A DNA stretch of 64,000 bases from CAXBES01 sp963974915 (GCA_963974915.1 CAXBES010000014.1:49633-113632), one strand, 5' to 3'. Numbered from the stretch's first letter, positions 18,428-27,310 are shown. A program made the numbers and translations. The notes: a model not told the origin generated them from the letters alone.

Positions 18428-18762
18428 CGGAACACGTTTTACATATAGCAAAATTGAATAATAACTGTCCCGTATGTTACACTACAGATGGGTTAGAGAT
18501 ATCTTTTACTCAAAATGAAAAGGAAACGCGGTTTTATAATAAAGCCGACAAGGTAGTTTCTGAAACCATTTATTGTCATACTTGTAAAAATGTGATCTAC
18601 CCGGTAGACTGGAACTCAGACATTGAACGAATATACGATTACCATAAAAAACAGGTGACTCCTATAAATTCGATGTTTAAACCAAAACCGATCCTGTACC
18701 TGTCTATCCTAATTGTAGTCATTATCTTGGCAGGATTAGTTTATATTTTGGGAGCTTCTTAG
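18424..18762 (+). CDS. Small zinc-ribbon-like protein with C-terminal membrane anchor
   Basis: This 112-residue protein is not recognised. It has two CxxC pairs (CPVC near residue 15 and CHTC near 57), spaced as in a zinc ribbon, and a hydrophobic C-terminal helix (about 88-108), so it is probably a tail-anchored cytoplasmic protein. Translational coupling to the histidine kinase through an ATGA overlap suggests a shared process. Its 3' end overlaps the HIT gene stop by four bases. Confidence 0.7.
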   Translation: MTEHVLHIAKLNNNCPVCYTTDGLEISFTQNEKETRFYNKADKVVSETIYCHTCKNVIYPVDWNSDIERIYDYHKKQVTPINSMFKPKPILYLSILIVVIILAGLVYILGAS

Positions 18763-19151
18763 ATAAAATTCTTCTGAATTTCCTCTGCAAGGGCGATAAA
18801 CTCTTCCGAAGTCATAGAAATCTTATGGTTAAAGGTCATTTCTTTCATCTCGTTCAACGGAATTAGATGCACGTGAACATGAGGAACTTCTAAACCAATA
18901 ACAGACATCCCTATGCGTTTACAAGAAATTGTTCGTTTTAGTGCTTTTGCAACCCTTCTCGAAAATTGCATTAATTCCAGATAGGTATCCTCATCCAGAT
19001 CAAAGATCTTATCCACTTCCTTCTTAGGCACACATAAAGTATGACCCTTTGCATTTGGATTGATATCTAACAATGCAATAAAATTATCATCCTCAGCTAC
19101 CTTATAACTTGGAAGTTCTCCTGTAATGATCTTTGTAAAGATGGAAGCCAT
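18759..19151 (-). CDS. HIT family nucleotide hydrolase
   Basis: The 130-residue protein carries the histidine triad HVHVHLIPL near residue 98 and the N-terminal IFTKIITGELPSYKV block of HINT-type proteins. The family hydrolyses AMP-linked nucleotides such as adenosine phosphoramidates. It starts five bases after the greA stop, and the two genes form an operon, a neighbourhood common in Flavobacteriaceae. The length and motifs are normal. Confidence 0.93.
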   Translation of the reverse strand: MASIFTKIITGELPSYKVAEDDNFIALLDINPNAKGHTLCVPKKEVDKIFDLDEDTYLELMQFSRRVAKALKRTISCKRIGMSVIGLEVPHVHVHLIPLNEMKEMTFNHKISMTSEEFIALAEEIQKNFI

Positions 19152-19156
19152 AATGT

Positions 19157-19633
19157 TTAGTCTCTTGAGATTTCTATAATTTCAAATTTCATTACCCCAT
19201 TTGGCACTTGAATTTCGGCAATATCACCCACTTGCTTTCCTAATAATCCTTTTCCAATGGGAGAATCAACAGATATTTTACCCGTTTTAAGATCTGCTTC
19301 ACTTTGCGCTACCAACTTATAGCTCATTTCCATTCCGTTGGTCTGGTTCTTGATCTTTACATTAGAGTGCACTAAGACTTTAGAGGTATCTAACACAGAC
19401 TCATCTATTAAACGTGCATTGGCATAGGTTTCTTCCAATTTTGAAATTCGCATTTCTAACATCCCCTGAGCCTCTTTAGCGGCATCATATTCGGCATTTT
19501 CACTTAAATCACCTTTATCTCGAGCTTCGGCAATAGCCTTGGAAGCATTAGGGCGTTCTACATCCTTTAAATGATTAAGCTCATCCCTTAATTTTTTTAA
19601 ACCTTCGGCAGTGTAATAAGATACTTTACTCAT
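19157..19633 (-). CDS. greA: Transcription elongation factor GreA
   Basis: GreA enters the RNA polymerase secondary channel and stimulates cleavage of backtracked RNA. The 158-residue protein has the N-terminal coiled coil with the acidic tip region (ARDKGDLSENAEYDAAKEAQG near residue 40, here split by normal family positions) and the C-terminal FKBP-like domain ending PNGVMKFEIIEI. The start at 19633 gives MSKVSYYTAEGLKKL, typical of Bacteroidota GreA. A TACTTTTC box about 35 bases upstream is one base off the promoter consensus. Confidence 0.97.
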   Translation of the reverse strand: MSKVSYYTAEGLKKLRDELNHLKDVERPNASKAIAEARDKGDLSENAEYDAAKEAQGMLEMRISKLEETYANARLIDESVLDTSKVLVHSNVKIKNQTNGMEMSYKLVAQSEADLKTGKISVDSPIGKGLLGKQVGDIAEIQVPNGVMKFEIIEISRD

Positions 19634-19739
19634 AACTTCATCGTTTTAATCTAAACTGATATATACTCATATCGAAAAGTATATATACTAAGATTCCCGC
19701 CTTTTTTTCCCAAACAATGTGTTGAGGGGCAGGAATAGA

Positions 19740-19764
19740 AAAATCCCATACACGACGGGATTTT
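19740..19764. terminator. Terminator-like hairpin in a divergent intergenic region
   Basis: AAAATCCC (19740-19747) pairs with GGGATTTT (19757-19764) around a 9-base loop. Flanking A and T tracts make it terminator-like on both strands. Both neighbouring genes point away from it, so it cannot be their ordinary terminator. A second imperfect stem (ATTCC..GGAAT, about 19693-19735) lies just before it. Confidence 0.5.
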
Positions 19765-19837
19765 GTTATACAAATATACTAAAAAATAAGTTCACAAGTA
19801 TTTTATCGTACTTTTGAAAAGAAAATTTTGCACTTAC

Positions 19838-20272
19838 ATGAAAACTAAAATAGTACTTATTTTTGTCGTCTTTGCCATTATGTCCTGCAACAAAGATGAT
19901 AGTCCAAGAGACAATAACCCGAACCTGATTAGTCCGTTGGTAAATTTAAACCTCAACCTCAACTTACCTGAATACAATCCGTTGAAATTTCCCGGAAACA
20001 GTATCATTATCACACAGCAGGGAATTAAAGGCATCGTTGTGTACAATGTAAATAACGAACTTTATACGGCCTTCGAATTGAGTGATCCCAATCACACTCC
20101 CAGCAGTTGTTCAAAAATGACCATTTCCGGTATTATTGCGAGTTGTCCTTGTACTACAGATAGCAATGAATACGATATAGTTACCGGACAGCATCAAACA
20201 AATCAAAATCTATTCCCTATGCAGCAATATTTCACTCAGCGTAGCGGAGACATTGTCACTATTTCCAATTAA
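19838..20272 (+). CDS. Rieske-like lipoprotein without canonical cluster ligands
   Basis: The 144-residue protein has a lipoprotein signal ending at IMSC (Cys about residue 17) and a C-terminal domain whose strand pattern and spacing recall the Rieske fold: GIKGIVVYNVNNELYTAFE, then CSKMTISGIIASCPC, and a final GDIVTISN strand. The usual CxH and CxxH ligands for a 2Fe-2S cluster are not intact, although cysteines and DPNH remain. Similar degenerate proteins are, from memory, found in Flavobacteriaceae. I chose the ATG at 19838 over an upstream TTG. It converges on the TonB-dependent receptor gene. Confidence 0.6.
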   Translation: MKTKIVLIFVVFAIMSCNKDDSPRDNNPNLISPLVNLNLNLNLPEYNPLKFPGNSIIITQQGIKGIVVYNVNNELYTAFELSDPNHTPSSCSKMTISGIIASCPCTTDSNEYDIVTGQHQTNQNLFPMQQYFTQRSGDIVTISN

Positions 20273-20273
20273 T

Positions 20274-22451
20274 TTAAAAACGAACTGTCGCACCTAATAA
20301 AAAATTGATCGTAGCCTGCGGATAATATCCTGCACCCTCAATTGTGGTGATAGTACCCGGATTACTAAAGTCGTCATCGTAAGTAAAAAAATATCCGTTA
20401 GAAACATACTTCGAATTAAAAATGTTATTTACCAATGCCGATAATACTACCGAATCTACCGCAGGGATATTATCCAGAGCATAAACAACATTCAGGTCAT
20501 TTACAAAGTAACTATCCAATTTAGATGCTTCACTATCTATATTCCCCATATATTGCGATCCCACAAACTTACTGAGAAGATTAAGTTGAAGTTTATTAAA
20601 AGCTAAAAACTCTAACCTATTCCCCGCAACGATCTCAGGTGAGAAGGAAATATTTGTGTTTCCTAAATTCACTAATTCCCCATCTCTGCTCGTAACGAAA
20701 TCTATGTTCTTATTCGTACTTAAGGCTACATTGGGGAAAGCCTTTAAATGCTTTAAAATTTTTATTTCTGAATCAATTTCTAACCCCAATCTATAACTTT
20801 CACCACTAGTTTCACGAATAGGAGCACCCACGTCGTCCAGTGCGCCTGTTAAAACCAACTGATCTTTATAATCCATATAAAATAAATTAGTATTCAGTTT
20901 AATTGCTTCAGAAGCAAAGCGCCAACCTAGTTCGTAATCATTTAATTTTTCTGCCGAAAATATATCTTGTTCCATGTCACTGCGCCTCGGCTCCCTGTTA
21001 GCTCTTCCGTAGGAGGCATACAACTGATTTCCATCGTTTATCTGAAGGGAGATCCCGGCCTTCGGATTAAAAAACGAATACTGCTCATCTACATTTAACA
21101 AAACCAGATCTGATGTTAAACCTGAAGTCCTATAACTAATAAATCTCCCTTGAAGATCACCGTAAACACTCCATGTATCATTAATTCGGTAAGTGGCTTT
21201 CGAGAATACAGTAAACTCATTTTTATCGCCATTCCCTGAATAATAACGATCCCTAATTTGTGATCCCCCGGCATTTTGTGCCCATATAACTTCTCCAAAA
21301 TGATCCCCACCGTAATAACTGTAAAAAGTTCCGGCAGTAATATCAATTGCAGAATTGGTATAGCTCACATTGGCATTAAGCGCATAAAAGTTGTTGTTTA
21401 GCCATCTACGACGCACTAGGTCTGTAGTATTAATGACCTCCCCCCCTATTTCAATGGGGTCGAAATTATAATCGGAAAAATCTTCATCTTCTTTATACTG
21501 CTCAAAATAACCACGTCCGTAGGTATAATTTAAAGCTAGATTAGTACTCCAACGGTTGTTAAAACGTTGATTCCACAACAATTGATAGTGGTCCTGCGAA
21601 TAATTATCTACTTCCTTATCATAAAACTGAATATTCCCATCCTCATCGTTGTACATACCTGACGGATTGAATGTGCGATCGTTTTCCAGTGTTTCAGCAT
21701 CGATCCCATTCCAGGCCTGATATGTTTCTTCCTGACCGCCAAAAGTGATCGCCTTGATCAAAGTTCCAGCATTTTTATAGGTTCCTTGCAGAAAATAAGA
21801 TTTAAGATCGGATGTAGCTCTGTCTATATACCCATCAGATTGAATAGAGGAGAGTCGGCCGCTAATTTCCACCCTGTCACGAAGCAGTCCTGTGCTAAAT
21901 TTCACATTATATCTATGCGTATTATAAGAACCTATTGATGCCGAAACCTCTCCAAAGGCTTCTTCGGAATACGCATCGGTAAGCATATTTAAACTAGCAC
22001 CAAATGCTCCCGAGCCGTTCGTGGATGTTCCTACTCCACGCTGCAACTGAAGGTTTTGAACCGATGAGGTAAAGTCGGGAAGGTTGACGAAAAATGATCC
22101 CTGACTTTCAGCATCATTAAAGGGGATTCCATTAAGCGTAACATTGATCCTGGAAGCATCGCTCCCACGAACCCTAAAATAAGTGTATCCAATTCCGGCG
22201 CCTGCATCGCTTGTGGTCACTACAGATGGAAGGTAGTTTAGCATATAAGGGATATCCTGACCCAGATTTCGCTCTTGCAGTTCTTCGTTATTGATGTTGG
22301 AATGGGTAATTGGAGAATCTGCATCTACTCGTACAGACTTTACCAGCACCTCTTCGAGGTTTTCAACCTTGGTCGAATCGGTTACTTTTTCTTGTGAGCT
22401 GGCAATTGTACAAGCCAGTAAAAAAATTGAAGAAAACAATACTTTTTTCAT
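20274..22451 (-). CDS. TonB-dependent outer-membrane receptor, likely for thiamine compounds
   Basis: The 725-residue protein has a signal peptide (to about ASSQ, residue 19), a plug domain (about 50-165, with FRVRGSDASRINVTLNGIPF), and a long beta-barrel ending in an aromatic residue (GATVRF). There is no N-terminal carboxypeptidase-like domain. On sequence alone it would be called a FecA-like receptor, but its leader carries a TPP riboswitch (22608-22748). That indicates control by thiamine status, so the cargo is probably thiamine or a precursor, as proposed for riboswitch-linked outer-membrane receptors of Bacteroidetes. Confidence 0.88.
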   Translation of the reverse strand: MKKVLFSSIFLLACTIASSQEKVTDSTKVENLEEVLVKSVRVDADSPITHSNINNEELQERNLGQDIPYMLNYLPSVVTTSDAGAGIGYTYFRVRGSDASRINVTLNGIPFNDAESQGSFFVNLPDFTSSVQNLQLQRGVGTSTNGSGAFGASLNMLTDAYSEEAFGEVSASIGSYNTHRYNVKFSTGLLRDRVEISGRLSSIQSDGYIDRATSDLKSYFLQGTYKNAGTLIKAITFGGQEETYQAWNGIDAETLENDRTFNPSGMYNDEDGNIQFYDKEVDNYSQDHYQLLWNQRFNNRWSTNLALNYTYGRGYFEQYKEDEDFSDYNFDPIEIGGEVINTTDLVRRRWLNNNFYALNANVSYTNSAIDITAGTFYSYYGGDHFGEVIWAQNAGGSQIRDRYYSGNGDKNEFTVFSKATYRINDTWSVYGDLQGRFISYRTSGLTSDLVLLNVDEQYSFFNPKAGISLQINDGNQLYASYGRANREPRRSDMEQDIFSAEKLNDYELGWRFASEAIKLNTNLFYMDYKDQLVLTGALDDVGAPIRETSGESYRLGLEIDSEIKILKHLKAFPNVALSTNKNIDFVTSRDGELVNLGNTNISFSPEIVAGNRLEFLAFNKLQLNLLSKFVGSQYMGNIDSEASKLDSYFVNDLNVVYALDNIPAVDSVVLSALVNNIFNSKYVSNGYFFTYDDDFSNPGTITTIEGAGYYPQATINFLLGATVRF

Positions 22452-22568
22452 TCGTAAAAAATTTATTTACGAATAAAAGGGGCATTATTCTAAGTTTAAC
22501 ATTGAAAATTTTTCCTAGTCTATTATCGTATAGAGAAGAATTTGAAAAGTTCTATTCTACACTCTAAC

Positions 22569-22610
22569 GGACCCCTAAAGATTTCTCATGAAATAGTCTT
22601 TAGGTTGTCC
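22569..22610 (-). promoter_or_regulatory. Expression-platform hairpin of the TPP riboswitch
   Basis: Just after the aptamer, the minus strand forms a long stem: GGAC/GTCC outer pairs, then CCTAAAGA with TCTTTAGG, then ATTTC/GAAAT around an ATGA loop. Its 5' arm shares the aptamer's final AAGGGAC, so the two structures should be mutually exclusive. No strong T tract follows, so it is unclear whether it acts on transcription or by another route. Confidence 0.6.
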
Positions 22611-22748
22611 CTTGGCAGCATTACCTGCCCAGGTTCATTGGGTATAATCTCAGCCTTTCGATGAATGATTTCAGGAAATTTAAAGTTAGTTAAACTTTGT
22701 GTTTCCTTAAATCGCCATTCAATATCGATTAGCACCCCTTTGAGATGT
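22608..22748 (-). ncRNA. TPP (thiamine pyrophosphate) riboswitch
   Basis: On the minus strand the conserved THI-box blocks appear in order: AGGGGTGC (from 22739), GGCTGAGATTATACCC (22655-22640), GAACCTG (22636-22630), GGTAATGC and GCCAAGGGA (ending 22608). Between the first two blocks is a long, paired P3 extension of about 75 bases. The pairing of P1 is weak. It lies in the leader of the TonB-dependent receptor, about 155 bases upstream of its start, and downstream of a TAACTTTG promoter box. This, plus the promoters, accounts for the 386-base gap. Confidence 0.93.
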
Positions 22749-22752
22749 GATG

Positions 22753-22760
22753 CAAAGTTA
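22753..22760 (-). promoter_or_regulatory. Bacteroidota -7 box for the riboswitch-receptor transcript
   Basis: On the minus strand this reads TAACTTTG, an exact match to TAnnTTTG. The start of transcription would fall a few bases downstream, immediately before the TPP aptamer, which is what a riboswitch leader requires. Confidence 0.65.
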
Positions 22761-22800
22761 CATATTTTATAAAACTCGCCTAATTTTTTATCATATGTAT

Positions 22801-22833
22801 TTTGGTTTTTCGTTTCAATTGTAGCTAACTTTA
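22801..22833 (+). promoter_or_regulatory. Promoter for the hybrid histidine kinase
   Basis: TTTG at 22801-22804 is followed after 21 bases by TAACTTTA (22826-22833), one base off the Bacteroidota -7 consensus. The ATG at 22838 is only five bases further on, so the mRNA would be leaderless or nearly so. Confidence 0.4.
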
Positions 22834-22837
22834 TAAT

Positions 22838-25285
22838 ATGGCAACAGTTAAGGACAAGTTTACTTTTAAGATTATCCTAAGTTATTTGGTATTGGTAGCC
22901 TTAGCTGTTGTGATGAGTCTGTTTTTATATGCCGAATACAAAGGTTTTCTCGCTTCGGAAACAGAGGAAGACAAGAGTAAGAAGGCGATAGAAACCGGAA
23001 CTTTAATAAATACACTTTACGAAACGGATAGCTTTTCAAGAATAGCACTTCTCACTCAATCTGAAGAAGACTATCAACTGTACCTTTCAAAAGTAGACTC
23101 TTTGGAAGCCAAGATTGAAGAAATCAAAGATCTTAGCACAACACAAAGTCAGATACGCCAGCTAGACAGTGTTAAAGCACTTCTTGATGAGAAAAACAAC
23201 AACATTGAACAATTGCGACTATTAAAGCTAACCAGTAGAGAAGATGCTTCACTCGACAACATATTGAGGGAAATAAAAAAGCTTGAAATTTCTATGGGAA
23301 AGAATTCTCTGGAAACCATTATTAAGGATCCTTCAAAACTCTCGGCTAAAGAGCGTAGAGTCTGGAAATCTTACGTAGATCTGTTAAATAGTAACCTGCT
23401 TAAAGACAGTACTTCTATAAAACCGGCAACGGTAGATTCTATGCTAACGGCGTCCCGGTATATCGTTTCGGAAGCAAAGAGAGAAAATTCGCGCATTAGA
23501 AGGTCTTTACAACAAAAAGAGAATGAGCTTATTGAAAACGATCTCACCATTTCTGCACAACTCCGACAAATAATTGCGGCTTTTGATGCCGAAATTAACA
23601 GAAACAATGCCCGCGAAAAAGCGGTGCGGGAGGCTTCGGTAGAACGTACCAAAAAAATCTTCAGAAATGCGGGAATTATTGGTGCCCTTGTTGTTCTACT
23701 CTTTAGTTATTTAATACTCACAGATTTTTTCAGAGCAGAGAAATTCAGAAGAAACCTGGAAAAAGAAAAGCAGTATTCGGATGCCTTATTAAAAAGCAGG
23801 GAACAACTCATTTCAACAGTAAGTCACGATTTAAAGACTCCGTTAAACACTATAATTGGCTATACCGAATTAATTGAGAATACTTCTCTTACCGAAAAAC
23901 AAAAGTATTACAGTAGTCAGATCACCTCAAGTGCTCATTTTGTGTCCAAACTCGTAGACGACCTGTTAGACTTCTCAAAACTGGAAGCGGGGAAACTTCC
24001 TTTAGAAAGTGTTCCTTTTGCATTAGATAACCTGATAGAAAAGACTGCACATGCCATAAAGGAAATGCACTCGCATAAACCTATCCACCTTTCCGTAACT
24101 ATAGAAGAAAAACTCGAAGGTTCAATGTTTGAAGGGGATCCATTACGAATTCAACAGATCGTAAACAATCTAATTGGAAATGCTTTTAAGTTTACTGAAA
24201 AGGGAGAAATTTCTATCACGGTATCAGAAAAAAATCGCACCGCCAACACCTCTTTCGTGGAAATCCTGGTTCGTGATACCGGAATTGGTATTTCTAAAGA
24301 AAAACAAGAGCTTATTTTTCAGGAATTTACTCAGGCTGAAGCGGATACAGCTCATAAATTTGGGGGCAGTGGCTTGGGATTGGCGATTTCAAAAAAACTG
24401 ACAGAACTTTTGGGAGGTAGTCTAACAGTTTCCAGTATACCACAAAGAGGAAGTACATTTGAATTAAATTTACCTCTTAAAAGAACGAGTAGAATCGTCC
24501 AAAAACCTGCGGCTAAAGAATCAAAACGGTTAAAAAAATTATCGGCATTGATCATTGATGATGATCCGGCAATGGTCGCCTTGTTGAAAGAGCTCTTTCA
24601 ACAAAATTCGATGGATTGTCAGGCATTTACAGAACTTAAAAAACTAAAACAAGAGGTAAAACCAAATTTCGACTTTGTACTAACCGACATACAGATGCCC
24701 GAAATTAGTGGGTTTGAGGTGCTTTCAAGTTTACAGGCTAATGAGGTCTCCGGATATGAAGCTCAACCGGTTATCGCAATGACCGGCAGTAGGGAGTTGT
24801 CCCGGGAAGAATATATCGCAAAAGGCTTTGCCGATATGTTACCCAAACCTTTTTCAAAAAATCAGTTGTTCGATGTTTTAAGTACACTTTTTTCTGAAAG
24901 TGCCACTGTAGGAATAGCAAATAAAAGTGAATCGATTCAACCTGTTGAAGAGCACGAAACCTACAACCTTTCAATGCTTGCTTCCTTTGTGCAAAATGAT
25001 GCTGCGCTAGAAGAAATATTGAATGTCTTTTACGATCAAACCAAAAAGGATCTACTACAGATAAAAAGTGCTGTCTCAACGAAAAATTATAAAGAAATTG
25101 AAAATCTGGCACATAGAATGCTGACCATGTTTAGACAACTTGAAGCTAAAAAAGTAATACCTATCTTAGAGAAGCTTGAAACCACAAACTGGAAGATCTC
25201 AAACGAAGATACGTTAAACAAGGAACTTTCTAATCTCGACAAAGAGGTGGAAATTTTGTTAACTAATTTGCAGTCGAGACAATAA
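22838..25285 (+). CDS. Hybrid sensor histidine kinase/response regulator with Hpt domain
   Basis: The 815-residue protein has a membrane helix at about 10-31, a helical, probably coiled-coil periplasmic region (about 40-275), and a second membrane helix (about 277-296). HisKA follows with His330 in STVSHDLKTPLN, then HATPase (NLIGNAFKFTEKG, DTGIGISK, GSGLGLAISKKL), a receiver domain from about 568 with the phosphoacceptor Asp in TDIQMPEISG, and a C-terminal Hpt domain with its His in NLAHRMLTMFRQLEA. All phosphorelay steps are in one chain. The gene ends one base before the stop of the sigma-54 activator, its likely output partner. Confidence 0.93.
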   Translation: MATVKDKFTFKIILSYLVLVALAVVMSLFLYAEYKGFLASETEEDKSKKAIETGTLINTLYETDSFSRIALLTQSEEDYQLYLSKVDSLEAKIEEIKDLSTTQSQIRQLDSVKALLDEKNNNIEQLRLLKLTSREDASLDNILREIKKLEISMGKNSLETIIKDPSKLSAKERRVWKSYVDLLNSNLLKDSTSIKPATVDSMLTASRYIVSEAKRENSRIRRSLQQKENELIENDLTISAQLRQIIAAFDAEINRNNAREKAVREASVERTKKIFRNAGIIGALVVLLFSYLILTDFFRAEKFRRNLEKEKQYSDALLKSREQLISTVSHDLKTPLNTIIGYTELIENTSLTEKQKYYSSQITSSAHFVSKLVDDLLDFSKLEAGKLPLESVPFALDNLIEKTAHAIKEMHSHKPIHLSVTIEEKLEGSMFEGDPLRIQQIVNNLIGNAFKFTEKGEISITVSEKNRTANTSFVEILVRDTGIGISKEKQELIFQEFTQAEADTAHKFGGSGLGLAISKKLTELLGGSLTVSSIPQRGSTFELNLPLKRTSRIVQKPAAKESKRLKKLSALIIDDDPAMVALLKELFQQNSMDCQAFTELKKLKQEVKPNFDFVLTDIQMPEISGFEVLSSLQANEVSGYEAQPVIAMTGSRELSREEYIAKGFADMLPKPFSKNQLFDVLSTLFSESATVGIANKSESIQPVEEHETYNLSMLASFVQNDAALEEILNVFYDQTKKDLLQIKSAVSTKNYKEIENLAHRMLTMFRQLEAKKVIPILEKLETTNWKISNEDTLNKELSNLDKEVEILLTNLQSRQ

Positions 25286-26641
25286 TTATAGTTCGATCTG
25301 GTAGCTCTCGAGCTTATTATACAATGTTTTTCGGGTAATATTTAGAAGTTTTGCAGCCCGGGATTTATTGTAGTCGGCTTCTTTTAGTGCTTTAATGATC
25401 AACAACTTTTCGTTGGTATCTTTCGAAAAATCTATCTTTTCTATTTTTTCTTCGGAAGCTAACACAACTTCTCTTGGTATTGCGTCAATAGGAATCAAAC
25501 TTCCTGATGTTAAGAGTACAGATCTTTTGATCACGTTTTTGAGTTCTCTCAAATTTCCGGGCCAATTGTATTTCTTAAAGGCTACTTCTACCTCTTTCGA
25601 TAAACCCACGACTTGCTTGTTCAATGAAGCATTGGCTTGGTTTAAAAAATAATCGGTAAACAAAAATAAGTCCTCTTTGCGTTCATGTAAAGACGGTATT
25701 TGCACAGAAAACTCGTTTAATCTATGATACAGGTCTTCCCTGAATTTACCTTCCGCGACTCGCTCGAGCAGATTTTCGTTCGTAGCCGATAGAATTCGTA
25801 CATCCACTTCTATCTCTGTATTACTACCTACCGGCTTTATTTTTCTCTCTTGTAAAGCCCTTAATAATTGCACCTGATTTTCATAAGATAGGTTACCAAC
25901 TTCATCTAAAAAAAGAGTTCCATTGTGCGCTGCCTCAAAGTGCCCTTTTTTATCATTAATAGCCCCTGTAAAACTGCCTTTTACATGACCAAAAAATTCG
26001 CTGGAGGCTATTTCTTTAGGTATTGCGCCACAGTCTACTGCTACAAAACTTTCAGAACTCCTTTGACTAAAACCATGAATCGCCTTCGCAGCAACTTCTT
26101 TGCCCGTACCACTTTCTCCTTCAATAAGAACATTCATATCGGTTGGACCTACAAGCTTCAGATATTCATTGAATTTTTTTGAAATTTCGCTTACACCCGA
26201 AACGGCAACCGTTTGGTTTGGAGATCTCCGTTCGGCTTTAACGGTATTAGTTTCCGAAGCTATTGTACCCTTTTCCTTAACAGTTTCAAAAGCCTGTTGT
26301 ATCACCATCAATAACTCTTCGGGTCTAAATGGTTTTGAAATATAATCTAATGCCCCTCTTTTTATTGCTTCTACTGCGGTAGATACCTCGGCATATCCTG
26401 TTATAAGGATCATTTTAGTGTGGGGAGCAACATCTCTGGTGTAGTTGAGAAGGTCCAGACCACTGTCGTTTGGCAGTTTTAGATCGGTAATAAGAAGATC
26501 AAATTTATCTTCTTTTAGTTGTTGTCGTGCCTGAGCACCACCGTAACTTAGCGTTACTTTAAAATTATGTCGCTCTAAAAATGTGGTCAACATTTTGCCA
26601 AAAGCAACGTCATCCTCTACTATAATTATGTTCTGTGCCAT
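25286..26641 (-). CDS. Sigma-54-dependent response regulator (NtrC/AtoC type)
   Basis: The 451-residue protein contains a receiver domain (about 1-120, Asp53 in ITDLKLPNDSG), an AAA+ sigma-54 interaction domain (about 150-380) with Walker A GESGTGKE, the polymerase-contacting loop GSFTGA (canonical GAFTGA) and a GTLFLDEVG Walker B, and a Fis-type helix-turn-helix at the C-terminus (NKSRAAKLLNITRKTLYNKL). It activates RpoN-dependent promoters when phosphorylated. I chose the ATG at 26641 (MAQNIIIVEDD) over an upstream alternative start. It abuts the hybrid kinase gene tail to tail. Confidence 0.96.
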   Translation of the reverse strand: MAQNIIIVEDDVAFGKMLTTFLERHNFKVTLSYGGAQARQQLKEDKFDLLITDLKLPNDSGLDLLNYTRDVAPHTKMILITGYAEVSTAVEAIKRGALDYISKPFRPEELLMVIQQAFETVKEKGTIASETNTVKAERRSPNQTVAVSGVSEISKKFNEYLKLVGPTDMNVLIEGESGTGKEVAAKAIHGFSQRSSESFVAVDCGAIPKEIASSEFFGHVKGSFTGAINDKKGHFEAAHNGTLFLDEVGNLSYENQVQLLRALQERKIKPVGSNTEIEVDVRILSATNENLLERVAEGKFREDLYHRLNEFSVQIPSLHERKEDLFLFTDYFLNQANASLNKQVVGLSKEVEVAFKKYNWPGNLRELKNVIKRSVLLTSGSLIPIDAIPREVVLASEEKIEKIDFSKDTNEKLLIIKALKEADYNKSRAAKLLNITRKTLYNKLESYQIEL

Positions 26642-26962
26642 AGTCGCTCGATCGGAACACAAAAATACAGTCTATAGGGCTTGAGAATATTTAAAGTTAT
26701 CATAAAAATTTAATCGCGTATCACAAATAAAAGAGCTCCTTTATCTAAAAAGTGTAAGAGCAAAAAGCACCCACAGTACTTTAGTTTTTGGAAGGGATGG
26801 GGATATTGGCTTAACTAAAACTACTAAACAATCCATTTCCAAATTTTCTTCATAAGTAGCAGATGAAGAAATACTCTTATTATTTTTAGATAAGGAGCTA
26901 ATTCCTTAAAAAAAGGGTGCCTAACAAGACACCCTAGGTATTGAATCTAAATAACCTGCATT
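26642..26962. other. Intergenic region without recognisable gene (321 bases)
   Basis: The stretch is AT-rich. Apart from the terminator at 26911-26934 for the gene to its right, I see no ORF with coding character, no RNA gene and no repeat. It should contain the promoter of the sigma-54 activator gene, but no exact TAnnTTTG box stood out. Confidence 0.4.
26911..26934 (-). terminator. Rho-independent terminator
   Basis: GGGTG (26915-26919) pairs with CACCC (26930-26934) and, reading on the minus strand, the stem runs into seven T residues. It lies about 28 bases downstream of the small exported protein gene at 26963-27310. Confidence 0.7.
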
Positions 26963-27310
26963 TTACTGCTTCTTAATCCATTCACCTTTGCTGTTAAGGT
27001 AAACGGTTTGGCTCGCTTTTTTCATACCGTTTGAAGCGGTGGCGATAACCAATTTATATTCTCCTTTTTCATTTTTATATGCTTGTGTGATTGTCGCATC
27101 CTCAAATGTCTTTGCTACAGCGTCCTTAACCGGTTGCGGTAAATCTGTAGCTTTAATTTCCTTGTACTCTTGTACAGCAGCCATATCTTTGTTTACTACT
27201 GCTTCCACTTGTGTCTCTTCAGAAAGTGCAGGTTCTTTATCTTCCGTTTGAGCAGATACTGCAGTTACCATTCCTAATGCGAATACTGAGGCAAAAAAAT
27301 ACTTTTTCAT
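26963..27310 (-). CDS. Small periplasmic protein, PepSY-like
   Basis: The 115-residue protein has a signal peptide ending near VSAQ (residue 20), an acidic spacer, and a C-terminal region with the pattern LPQPVKDAVAKTFEDATITQAYK...YKLVIATASNGM of the PepSY-like / putative beta-lactamase-inhibitor-like exported proteins of Bacteroidota. It probably acts in the periplasm; no ligand is known. I chose the ATG at 27310 because the 16 codons upstream do not resemble a signal peptide start. Confidence 0.7.
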   Translation of the reverse strand: MKKYFFASVFALGMVTAVSAQTEDKEPALSEETQVEAVVNKDMAAVQEYKEIKATDLPQPVKDAVAKTFEDATITQAYKNEKGEYKLVIATASNGMKKASQTVYLNSKGEWIKKQ

